Assembly: GCF_900114655.1 (NCBI RefSeq)
Contig: NZ_FOTT01000019.1
Coordinates: 1 to 59,665 of the forward strand
Direction of reading: 5' to 3'
Source: Candidatus Frackibacter sp. WG13
GTDB taxonomy: Bacteria > Bacillota > Halanaerobiia > Halobacteroidales > Acetohalobiaceae
Length of the DNA stretch: 59,665 nucleotides
The position numbers and the translations under genes are program-made. Positions 17,071-24,515 of the stretch are shown here, piece after piece; the first letter of the stretch is position 1; every line of letters starts with the position of its first letter. The notes beneath the pieces were generated by a model. That model was not told where the DNA came from. It made no database searches and saw nothing but the letters and a program-made list of their open reading frames with translations.

Positions 17071-17189
17071 TTTTTAAGCAAAGTATAGTAATTATATTCA
17101 ATGGGTAGAATAGTTAAAGTCGACTGAAAAAATAATTAAATTATGGTATTTAAAATGATTTAGTCAAAGAGATGAAGGTGGTTATGGGA

Positions 17190-19829
17190 ATGAAGCTTTT
17201 AGAAATTTCTACTTTACCAGGTGCTAATATTTATACCTACCAACCAGTAATTAAAATGAAAATTGATTTAGAAGAATTTAAGGCTAAAGAAAGTAAAGAT
17301 ATAGAAGGCTTTAATTCTAGATTAATCAAATTAATTCCGACCTTACGAGAGCATTATTGTGCTTTAGGTAGACCAGGAGGCTTCATAACTAGACTTAAAG
17401 AAGGTACCTATTTTGGTCACATAATAGAGCATACTGCAATTGAATTATTAAATCTCTTAGGACATAAAGTCAACTATGGTTGTACTCGGAGAACTGAAGA
17501 ACCAGGTATTTATAATATAGTGTACGAGTATGAAAGAGAAACCCCGGCAATTTTAGCAGGAAAAGAGGCTTATAGATTAGTCTTATCTATCATTAATGGT
17601 CAGGTGGTGAATATGAAAGAGATTATGGGAAGATTAAAGGAAGAAGACAGAGGTTCTGCATTAGGTCCTAGTACTAAGGCAATAGTTGAAGCAGCTCATA
17701 AAAGAAATATACCAACAATTAGATTGGGTGAACGCAATAGCTTAATTCAATTAGGTTATGGTAAGTATCAAAAGAAAATCCAGGCCACTATTAGCCAGCA
17801 GACTTCTTGTATAGGAGTTGATACAGCCTGTGACAAATGGCTAGCTAAAAATTTATTGTATGAAATGGGACTTCCAGTAGCTAATGGAGAGATAGTTACT
17901 ACTAAACAAGAGGCTATAGAAGTAGCTGAAAGGTTTCAAGGTAAGGTGGTGACAAAACCATATAATTCTAATCAGGGTCAAGGTATTAGTCTTAATCTTA
18001 TTACTTCCAATGAGGTAGAGGAGGGTTTTAAATTAGCTCAAAAGTATAGTGCAGAAGTAATAGTAGAAGAGATGATTCCTGGTAATGATTATCGAATATT
18101 AGTAGTTAATGGACAAGCTGTGGCAGTAGCACAAAGAATTCCAGCTCATATTATCGGTGATGGTAAGACAGATATTTTGAATTTAATTAAAGAGGTTAAT
18201 AATGATCCACTGCGAGGAGAGGGACATAGTTTACCTCTAACTAAGATAAAGGTAGACCAAACAGTCCTTCGCCTTTTAGCTCATCAAAATTATCATTTAG
18301 ATTCAATTCCTAAGGAGGGAGAGCAGGTCTTTTTACGTGAGACAGGCAACCTCAGTACAGGTGGTACAGCTATTGATAAGACAGATGATATCCATCCTCT
18401 TAATAAAGAATTAGCACTTCGAGCAGCTGAAGTAGTCGGTTTAGATATTGCAGGGGTAGATTTAGTTACCTCAGATATTAGTAAACCAGTTTCAGATAAT
18501 CAAGGTGCTATTATTGAAGTCAATGCAGCGCCAGGGATTAGGATGCACCATTATCCTACTGTTGGTAAAAAACGAGATGTTGCTGGAGCTATTGTTGAGA
18601 TGTTATTTCCATCAACAGAACCAAGCCGGATTCCTATTATTTCGATTACAGGAACTAATGGAAAGACAACAGTAACTAGGCTAGTTAGCCTAATTTTGCA
18701 GCAAAAAGGCTATCAAGTGGGAATGACGACTACTGATGGTATTTATATTAATCAGCAATGTGTCTTATCAGGAGATACCACGGGACCACTAAGTGCTCAG
18801 ACTGTATTAAGAGATCCTAATGTAGAAGTAGCTGTTTTAGAAACAGCTAGAGGCGGAATTTTAAGGGATGGCTTAGGATATGATGAGAGTGATATTGGAG
18901 TAATAACTAATATTTCTCCTGACCATTTAGGTCAGGATGGGATAGAAAGTTTAGAAGATTTAGCTGACATCAAATCTTTAGTGATTGAAAGAATTAATGA
19001 TGAAGGCAGTGCTATTTTGAATGCAGATGATAAAGAAGTAGTTAAATTGGCTAATAAGAGTAATGCGCAGAATATTATTTATGTCTCACAACAGAATAAT
19101 AATTTCATTGTCAGGAAGCATATGGCCCAAGGTGGAACTGCAGTTTATATTAAAGAGGATAAGGTAATGATTAATCATCAGCAAGAAGAATTAGAATTGA
19201 TTGATGTAAATAAGATTCCAGCAACGTATAAGGGAATAGCTAAGCATATGATTGAAAATATATTATTAGCAGCAGCTATCTCTTTTGACTTTGGAGTTGA
19301 AACGGAAGCTATTAGAAAGACTTTAAAAGATTTTGGTAAAGATTATAAGCAGAATTTAGGACGACTGAACCTTATAGAAATAGCAGGGAGAAAGGTTATA
19401 TTAGATTATGGACATAACTTGGCTGGTTACGAAGCAACTTTGGAAGTAGCAAAAGAGTTAAAAACCAAAGGAATAGTCGGTGTAATCGGTGTTCCAGGAG
19501 ATAGAAAAGATGAATCTATTATAAAACTAGGACACTTAGCTGGAAAAGAGATTGAGAAGATATTTATTAAAGAAGATGAGGATTTGCGAGGAAGAAAAGA
19601 AGGAGAAGCAGCCCAGTTACTAGCTACGGGAATAAAGAGGTTTAGTTATAAAAAAGAATTTAAATTTGTCTTATCGGAGTTAGAAGCAGTAAAGGAAGCA
19701 TTAAAAGTAACAGAACCAGGAGATATACTGGTAATATTCTATGAGAAGAATCCAGAAAAGATACTAAATTTAATAAAGGATGAACTAAAGCCTAAAGAAG
19801 AATTAAACGAAGTTGTACTTGTTGAATAA
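17190..19829 (+). CDS. cphA: Cyanophycin synthetase
   Basis: 879 aa. The start ATG at 17190 (MKLLEISTLPGANIY) matches the family N-terminus and has AAGGTGG at 8-base spacing; in-frame ATGs at 17172 and 17184 are poorly placed. Three parts are visible: an N-terminal domain (FGRT-like NYGCTRRTEEPGIYN), an ATP-grasp domain (VTKPYNSNQGQGI, IEVNAAPGIRMHHYP) that adds Asp to the backbone, and a Mur-ligase-like domain with ATP-binding SITGTNGKTTVTRL near residue 488 that adds Arg. Makes cyanophycin as a nitrogen, carbon and energy store; endospore-forming Clostridia also make it. Forms an operon with cphB. Confidence 0.96.
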   Translation: MKLLEISTLPGANIYTYQPVIKMKIDLEEFKAKESKDIEGFNSRLIKLIPTLREHYCALGRPGGFITRLKEGTYFGHIIEHTAIELLNLLGHKVNYGCTRRTEEPGIYNIVYEYERETPAILAGKEAYRLVLSIINGQVVNMKEIMGRLKEEDRGSALGPSTKAIVEAAHKRNIPTIRLGERNSLIQLGYGKYQKKIQATISQQTSCIGVDTACDKWLAKNLLYEMGLPVANGEIVTTKQEAIEVAERFQGKVVTKPYNSNQGQGISLNLITSNEVEEGFKLAQKYSAEVIVEEMIPGNDYRILVVNGQAVAVAQRIPAHIIGDGKTDILNLIKEVNNDPLRGEGHSLPLTKIKVDQTVLRLLAHQNYHLDSIPKEGEQVFLRETGNLSTGGTAIDKTDDIHPLNKELALRAAEVVGLDIAGVDLVTSDISKPVSDNQGAIIEVNAAPGIRMHHYPTVGKKRDVAGAIVEMLFPSTEPSRIPIISITGTNGKTTVTRLVSLILQQKGYQVGMTTTDGIYINQQCVLSGDTTGPLSAQTVLRDPNVEVAVLETARGGILRDGLGYDESDIGVITNISPDHLGQDGIESLEDLADIKSLVIERINDEGSAILNADDKEVVKLANKSNAQNIIYVSQQNNNFIVRKHMAQGGTAVYIKEDKVMINHQQEELELIDVNKIPATYKGIAKHMIENILLAAAISFDFGVETEAIRKTLKDFGKDYKQNLGRLNLIEIAGRKVILDYGHNLAGYEATLEVAKELKTKGIVGVIGVPGDRKDESIIKLGHLAGKEIEKIFIKEDEDLRGRKEGEAAQLLATGIKRFSYKKEFKFVLSELEAVKEALKVTEPGDILVIFYEKNPEKILNLIKDELKPKEELNEVVLVE

Positions 19830-19903
19830 CTGAAATTAACGAAGAGTAGTTAGCTTAAAGCAGGAGAAATTGTTAATTTAGAGGAAGTATATTATGGTAT
19901 AAC

Positions 19904-20107
19904 CACAAAAAGGTCACCTTTCGCGGCAAAATACATTTTTCGAAACATCTAAGGTTCGTATCCGCCAAAAATAAGGCTTCCTAATCTATAGGACGTCCTG
20001 TCCTGAGATTAGCTCACCACGTCCTGTGGTTCGGCCATATTTTCGGCTCCTACTCACCAAGATGTTGACCGAAAAATGTATGATTTGCTCAATATGACCT
20101 TTTTGTG
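19904..20107. repeat. 204-bp palindromic, multi-hairpin intergenic element
   Basis: Fills most of the 334-bp gap before ispE. Perfect 13-bp terminal inverted repeats CACAAAAAGGTCA (19904-19916) and TGACCTTTTTGTG (20095-20107). Inside, ATACATTTTTCG (19931-19942) pairs with CGAAAAATGTAT (20070-20081), and AACATCT (19944-19950) with AGATGTT (20060-20066). The centre has at least two hairpins: CTAATCT..AGGAC with loop GTCCT closing to GTCCT..AGATTAG (19981-20012), and ACCAC-GTCCT-GTGGT (20016-20030). It is GC-richer than its surroundings and has no ORF. Could be a MITE-like or REP-like mobile repeat or a structured RNA. No clear target-site duplication is visible. Confidence 0.75.
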
Positions 20108-20163
20108 TTCTAATCATATCATTGATTAATTAATAAAATTTCGAATCTAGGGAGGATAAGTAA

Positions 20164-21048
20164 TTGAATACAACTCTAAAGTTAACTGCTCAGGCAAAGA
20201 TTAATCTAATTTTAGATGTAATAGGTAAGCGTGCAGATGGTTATCACGAAGTTGAGATGATTATGCAGAGTATAGATTTAGCCGATGAATTATCATTTAC
20301 TAAGATAGATAAAGGGATTGAAATAGAGGTAGATAATCCTCAAGTACCAACAGGTCCTAAAAACTTAGTCTATAAAGCAGCTAAGCTTCTATTTGACGAA
20401 TACGGACTTACAGGTGGGATAAAGGTTGGGATAAGTAAGAATATTCCGGTGGCAGCTGGATTAGCAGGAGGGAGCACTAATGCTGCGGCTACTTTGGTAG
20501 CAATTAATCGATTATGGAAATTAGAATTAACAAACGACCAATTAATTAGTCTAGGTGCAAAGTTAGGAGCAGATGTGCCCTTTTGCATAGTGGGAGGAAC
20601 AGTCTTAGCAACCGGAACAGGTACTGATTTAGAACCATTAGAAGTTAATCCAGAACTGAATTTAGTATTAGTAAAACCACCATTTCCTGTTTCTACTGCT
20701 GAAATATATCAAAGCTTAGAGCTCGATAAGATAAGTCAGCATCCTAATTTAGATAGGATGTTAACTGTGCTTAAAGAGGGTGATGATTTAGAGATTATTT
20801 TAGCCACTAGCAATTTGTTAGCTCAAGTGACTATGGAACGTTATCGAGAACTAAAAGAGTTACAGGAACTATTGGAAAATGCAGGAGCAAAGAAGGTTCT
20901 TATGTCGGGTAGTGGCCCTACTATGTTAGGTTTTACTGATGATTTTGATACAGCTAGGCGGATAAAAATTAGACTGAAAAAGCGATTGCCAGAAGAATTT
21001 ATTATAAGAACGACTAAAACTACTCCTCACGGCATAATCATCAAATAA
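20164..21048 (+). CDS. ispE: 4-diphosphocytidyl-2-C-methyl-D-erythritol kinase
   Basis: 294 aa, usual size. GHMP kinase features: N-terminal LTAQAKINLILDVIGKRADGYHEVEMIMQ (substrate-binding Lys and the DGYH motif), PVAAGLAGGSTNAAATL near residue 95 (ATP-binding glycine loop) and C-terminal LMSGSGPTMLG. Phosphorylates CDP-methylerythritol in the MEP isoprenoid pathway. The start is TTG 20164 with a GGGAGG site; there is no ATG alternative. First gene of an operon with the nucleotidyltransferase at 21065 and probably purR, as in Bacillus, where ispE precedes purR. Confidence 0.96.
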   Translation: MNTTLKLTAQAKINLILDVIGKRADGYHEVEMIMQSIDLADELSFTKIDKGIEIEVDNPQVPTGPKNLVYKAAKLLFDEYGLTGGIKVGISKNIPVAAGLAGGSTNAAATLVAINRLWKLELTNDQLISLGAKLGADVPFCIVGGTVLATGTGTDLEPLEVNPELNLVLVKPPFPVSTAEIYQSLELDKISQHPNLDRMLTVLKEGDDLEIILATSNLLAQVTMERYRELKELQELLENAGAKKVLMSGSGPTMLGFTDDFDTARRIKIRLKKRLPEEFIIRTTKTTPHGIIIK

Positions 21049-21064
21049 AAAGGAGAATGTAGAG

Positions 21065-21850
21065 ATGAAGTATAATGCTGTCGTTTTAGCAGGAGGGAAG
21101 AACAAAGACTTAATAACCGATGATTTGACCGTAAATTATGAGGCATTAATTCAAGTGATAAAAAGACCGATGATCGCCTATATCTTACAAGCATTGCTTG
21201 CTGCTAAAGGAATTAATAAAGTAGTAGTGGTTGGGCCTAAAGAGGAAGAAAAAATGTTATTGGCAAATGGAGCAGACCTAGTAGTGGGGAGTAAAGAGAG
21301 TATAGTTGATAATATAGAATTAGGTTTAGATATGATTAAGAGAAAATTTGAGGAGAGTCAATATACATTAGTGATTAGCTCAGATATTCCATTAATTACT
21401 GCTAATGCCATTAATGCTTTTATTAATGACTGTGAGAAGTTTAAAGGAAGGTTTGGTGTCTATTATCCAATCATTCGTAAAGAAAAAAATTTAGCCGCTT
21501 ATCCGCACTCAGCAAGGACTTATGTAAAACTAAAAGAAGGAACGTATACTGGTGGAAACTTAGGGTTGATAAGGTCAGAAATAATCAATAAATCAGCAGA
21601 TTTAATGGAACGCATAATGGCTAATCGTAAGCATCCTTTAAAGATGAGTAGAGTATTAGGTTTTAAGTTTGTAATTAAGCTTCTGTGCGGCAGATTATCA
21701 TTAGTGGAATTAGAGAAAAGAGTTTCTAACTTAATTAATGACCGTTGTAAAGCGGTCATTACTGATTATCCAGAATTAGGTTTTGATGTTGACAAGCAAG
21801 AGGATTTAGAGATAATTCAAAATCTATGCAGGACTTTACCTAATACTTAA
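21065..21850 (+). CDS. MobA-like nucleotidyltransferase family protein
   Basis: 261 aa. N-terminal AVVLAGGKNKDL is the glycine-rich NTP-binding signature of NTP-transferase fold proteins, and ISSDIPLITANAINAFI near residue 105 carries the metal-binding Asp. The loop YTGGNLGLI near 160 is also typical. Such proteins transfer nucleotidyl groups to sugars, molybdopterin or similar acceptors; the acceptor here cannot be told. It begins 17 bases after ispE and precedes purR, an arrangement I recall from other clostridia. The C-terminal 100 residues contain a basic region (RILGFKFVIKLLCGRLSL-like) of unknown role. Confidence 0.82.
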   Translation: MKYNAVVLAGGKNKDLITDDLTVNYEALIQVIKRPMIAYILQALLAAKGINKVVVVGPKEEEKMLLANGADLVVGSKESIVDNIELGLDMIKRKFEESQYTLVISSDIPLITANAINAFINDCEKFKGRFGVYYPIIRKEKNLAAYPHSARTYVKLKEGTYTGGNLGLIRSEIINKSADLMERIMANRKHPLKMSRVLGFKFVIKLLCGRLSLVELEKRVSNLINDRCKAVITDYPELGFDVDKQEDLEIIQNLCRTLPNT

Positions 21851-21852
21851 AG

Positions 21853-21896
21853 AAACATGAACAAAACGATAAACTGAATAGTTATTGTTCGGAAGG
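21853..21896. promoter_or_regulatory. Possible PurBox pair upstream of purR
   Basis: The reverse complement of 21884-21896 contains CCGAACAAT, the core of the B. subtilis PurBox (AWWWCCGAACWWT). A degenerate direct copy, ATGAACAAA, ends at 21865, so the pair is inverted with about 18 bases between, close to the usual 16-17. It suggests autoregulation of purR. The second box is weak. Confidence 0.4.
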
Positions 21897-21912
21897 AGTG
21901 CCAGAAATAACG

Positions 21913-22725
21913 ATGAAGATGCGGAGAAGCGAAAGAATTGTAGCAATTACTAAAATTTTAATCGATAAACCATATAGGCTATTCTCTTTAAGCCACTTTA
22001 CAGAGAAGTTTTCAGTTGCTAAATCAACTGTAAGTGAAGATTTAGCTATTATTAAGAGGGTATTAGCAGCAGAAGAGATGGGTAAGATTGAGACATTATC
22101 AGGTGCTGCCGGTGGTGTTAGGTTCATTCCCAATAAAGCGAGCCAAGATATTAAAGAGACAGTCAATCTTTTATGTGAAGAGTTATCTGATGCCAAACGA
22201 ATTCTGCCGGGTGGATTTCTATACATGACAGACCTTATCTTTTCCCCGGAATTAATTATGGAAGTAGGTAAAATCTTTGCTACGAAATTTGCAGATTTAG
22301 AAGTGGATTACATAATTACTATAGAGACTAAAGGGATTCCTATAGCATTAGCTACTGCGAGGGCTATGAATCTACCGGTAGTTAGTGTACGAAAGGATAC
22401 TCGGGTAACAGAAGGTTCAGTAGTAAGTATCAATTATGTTACTGGGTCATCTAAAAAGATAGAGACTATGTCTTTATCTCGTAGAGCTTTACCGATTAAT
22501 TCTAAAGTAGTTATTATTGATGATTTCATGAAAGCTGGAGGGACAGCTAAAGGCATGTTGGATTTAATGCAAGAGTTTCAAGCTGAAGTCTTAGATATTG
22601 GCGTATTAATGGAAACTGCTGAACCATCAGAGAAGTTAGTTTCCGATTATACCTCTTTAATAACTTTAGAAAAAGTAGATGAAGTGAAAGAGGAAGTTAT
22701 AGTTAAACCAAGTTCTTGGGTGTGA
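21913..22725 (+). CDS. purR: Purine operon repressor PurR
   Basis: 270 aa. N-terminal winged-helix domain (MKMRRSERIVAITKILID..., FSVAKSTVSEDLAIIK) followed by a phosphoribosyltransferase-like domain with the PRPP-binding loop VVIIDDFMKAGGTAKGML near residue 200. Gram-positive PurR binds PurBoxes and is released by PRPP. The ATG at 21913 gives the family N-terminus (MKMRRS; B. subtilis MKFRRS); a GTG at 21898 overlaps the AAGGAG site. The spacing to 21913 is long (14 bases), so the start is not certain. Possible PurBoxes lie just upstream. Ends in a shared bidirectional terminator. Confidence 0.94.
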   Translation: MKMRRSERIVAITKILIDKPYRLFSLSHFTEKFSVAKSTVSEDLAIIKRVLAAEEMGKIETLSGAAGGVRFIPNKASQDIKETVNLLCEELSDAKRILPGGFLYMTDLIFSPELIMEVGKIFATKFADLEVDYIITIETKGIPIALATARAMNLPVVSVRKDTRVTEGSVVSINYVTGSSKKIETMSLSRRALPINSKVVIIDDFMKAGGTAKGMLDLMQEFQAEVLDIGVLMETAEPSEKLVSDYTSLITLEKVDEVKEEVIVKPSSWV

Positions 22726-22768
22726 AAGATTAATACGCCCTTAGAACTCCAGGGACGTATTAATCTTT
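22725..22768. terminator. Bidirectional terminator between purR and the ATPase gene
   Basis: AAAGATTAATACG (22725-22737) pairs with CGTATTAATCTTT (22756-22768), extended by CCCT and AGGG inside. It serves convergent genes. Confidence 0.75.
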
Positions 22769-22783
22769 AAGACTATGAAGGAA

Positions 22784-23866
22784 TTATAAGATTTCAGCAA
22801 CTATAGATTTACGTCGTTCATCAATAGCTTCAAAGTCCATAGCTTCTATGTAATATTCTTCTAAATCATCATGTAGGCTTTTAGCATTAGCAATTTTAGT
22901 GATTGCTTTAGAAATTAATTTATTATATCTCTCTTTAGCATTTAAAATTTCATCATTAAATTGGTCAACCTTTTCTTGGTCAACGCAGTCTAGCATATTA
23001 ATGACTTGGTCACCTTCTCTAGTTGGTTCTATCTGATGAGGAGCGGTGCCATCAATTAAAGCGACATCAAGTTTAGGAATTATGATTGTATCTACACTTT
23101 CTGGGTCAAAAGAACAGTGAAAGAACTGTACATCATACCCTCTCTCTAAAGCAGCTTCAGCTACCTTTTGGGTTAAGGTTGCCTTGCCAGTACCCGGTCT
23201 ACCTTTAATAATATAGCGATTCCTTATATTAGAGGTAATACTACTAAGATAATCTACAGGACCCTGTGGAGTTAAGGCACTAGCAAATAGACGGCGAGTT
23301 TGGCCAGCCTCTTCACTGATAGGTTGGGTATTAAAGAGTTTATCAATTACTTCGGTTGTCTTTTGATTAGCTTTTTGAAAGTCCATAGCTTTTATGTAGT
23401 AATCCTCCCATTCATCGTGAACTAACTTAGCCGTTGCTAAGTAGTCATAGGCTCTTTGAAATAGACCCCATATTTGGTCGTTTAAATCTTTAATCTCTTT
23501 TGTATACTCCTTTAAAAGCTCACGGTCCCAATATCGGCCTAAATTGATGATTTCATCAACTGCACCTGGATATTCAGGGTCTACCATATGAGGTGCAGTA
23601 CCATCTAAGAATGCTACTTTAAGTTCTTTAATAACTAGACCGTCTAATGAGTTATTATCAGATGAACACCAGTGATATTCGATATTGAAGCCTTTCTCTA
23701 TCATAGTTTCACCGATCTTTTTCATAAAAGTAGATTTACCAGTACCAGGACCTCCTTTAATAATGAAGATTCGATCAACATTATATGGTAAATATTCATA
23801 AAAAGAATAGAAGCCTTGAGCAGTATTGCCACCAGGAAATAGGTTAATAACTTGACCTTCTTTCAT
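22784..23866 (-). CDS. Duplicated P-loop ATPase, probable sporulation gene
   Basis: 360 aa built from two homologous halves. Half 1 has Walker A GGPGTGKST (38-46), VAFLDGTAPHMVDP near 84, and AKLVHDEWEDYYIKAMDF near 146. Half 2 has GRPGTGKAT (222-230), VALIDGTAPHQIEP and AKSLHDDLEEYYIEAMDF. The second P-loop has Ala-Thr after the Lys where the first has Ser-Thr. It matches an uncharacterised Firmicute ATPase family whose substrate is unknown. An exact sigma-K-type promoter (23908-23934) lies 42 bases upstream, placing it with the coat genes although it sits inside a housekeeping block. No membrane segment. Ribosome site AAGGGGGA. Confidence 0.8.
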   Translation of the reverse strand: MKEGQVINLFPGGNTAQGFYSFYEYLPYNVDRIFIIKGGPGTGKSTFMKKIGETMIEKGFNIEYHWCSSDNNSLDGLVIKELKVAFLDGTAPHMVDPEYPGAVDEIINLGRYWDRELLKEYTKEIKDLNDQIWGLFQRAYDYLATAKLVHDEWEDYYIKAMDFQKANQKTTEVIDKLFNTQPISEEAGQTRRLFASALTPQGPVDYLSSITSNIRNRYIIKGRPGTGKATLTQKVAEAALERGYDVQFFHCSFDPESVDTIIIPKLDVALIDGTAPHQIEPTREGDQVINMLDCVDQEKVDQFNDEILNAKERYNKLISKAITKIANAKSLHDDLEEYYIEAMDFEAIDERRKSIVAEIL

Positions 23867-23907
23867 AATTATTTCCCCCTTATAACTTTAACTTGATTTA
23901 ACAGTAA

Positions 23908-23934
23908 TATAATATGCAAATAGATTTAAAGTGT
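23908..23934 (-). promoter_or_regulatory. Sigma-K-type promoter, P-loop ATPase gene
   Basis: On the minus strand: AC (23934-23933, CACA context), 16-base spacer, CATATTATA (23916-23908). Exact consensus. Confidence 0.75.
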
Positions 23935-23955
23935 GCGAAAATTATTATTAAGCAA

Positions 23956-23984
23956 TTGACATGATGACTACTTTTTGTTAATAT
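23956..23984 (+). promoter_or_regulatory. Sigma-A promoter of MerR-family gene
   Basis: TTGACA (23956-23961), 17 bases, TAATAT (23979-23984). It diverges from the ATPase promoter. Confidence 0.75.
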
Positions 23985-24051
23985 GTATGTACTATGGGGA
24001 GTATATCGTTAGAAGCGAGTGTATCCTAGAAACTGAAGGAGTTGAAAGTAG

Positions 24052-24444
24052 ATGGCAGAAATAGATCCTAATACTCCAGTATATTCAATTGGAGTAGTCA
24101 AGGAAATGACTGGGTTGACTAGAAGACAGATTCGTTACTATGAAGATTCGGAGTTAATTAAACCAGCTAGAACTAAAGGGAATCAAAGGATCTATTCACA
24201 GAATGATATAGAAAAGTTAAATAAGATTAAAAAGTTGCTGGATAATGGTTTGAATATTGCTGGTATTCAGGAACAGTTAGGAACAGTTAAAGAAGAAAAA
24301 AATAAAGAAGAAGAGAAGATAGATGATGAATCTTTAAATGAAATTAGAGTAAGTAAAGAGAAGTTAACTTCTTTATATCCAGTCTCTAATCGCGCTAGTT
24401 TAGTAAAGCTATTAAGTGAAGACTTAGAACCAAAAGATAAATGA
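24052..24444 (+). CDS. MerR-family regulator (GlnR/TnrA-like)
   Basis: 130 aa. N-terminal MerR winged helix at about 10-75: YSIGVVKEMTGLTRRQIRYYEDSELIKPARTKGNQRIYSQNDIEKL, the GlnR/TnrA form (RQIRYYE, GNQR.YS). A Glu/Lys-rich linker (EEKNKEEEKIDDE) leads to a short C-terminal tail, VSNRASLVKLLSEDLE, reminiscent of the GlnR C-terminal autoinhibitory helix. GlnR represses nitrogen-assimilation genes in Gram-positives in response to feedback-inhibited glutamine synthetase. glnA is not next to it, so the GlnR assignment is by similarity. Strong sigma-A promoter and strong terminator make it monocistronic. Confidence 0.82.
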   Translation: MAEIDPNTPVYSIGVVKEMTGLTRRQIRYYEDSELIKPARTKGNQRIYSQNDIEKLNKIKKLLDNGLNIAGIQEQLGTVKEEKNKEEEKIDDESLNEIRVSKEKLTSLYPVSNRASLVKLLSEDLEPKDK

Positions 24445-24449
24445 TTAGT

Positions 24450-24485
24450 AAAGACTTCTTATCAATTGATAAGAAGTCTTTTTTT
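24450..24485 (+). terminator. Strong intrinsic terminator after MerR gene
   Basis: AAAGACTTCTTATC (24450-24463), AATT loop, GATAAGAAGTCTTT, followed by a T-run. Confidence 0.9.
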
Positions 24486-24515
24486 ATGGACAACTACTTT
24501 AGAAAGGAGTCTTAG

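Noticed and set aside
23979-24000. GlnR/TnrA operator (TGTNA-N7-TNACA) in front of the MerR gene
   Set aside because: Only a partial match (TGTTA...TGTAC); not reliable.
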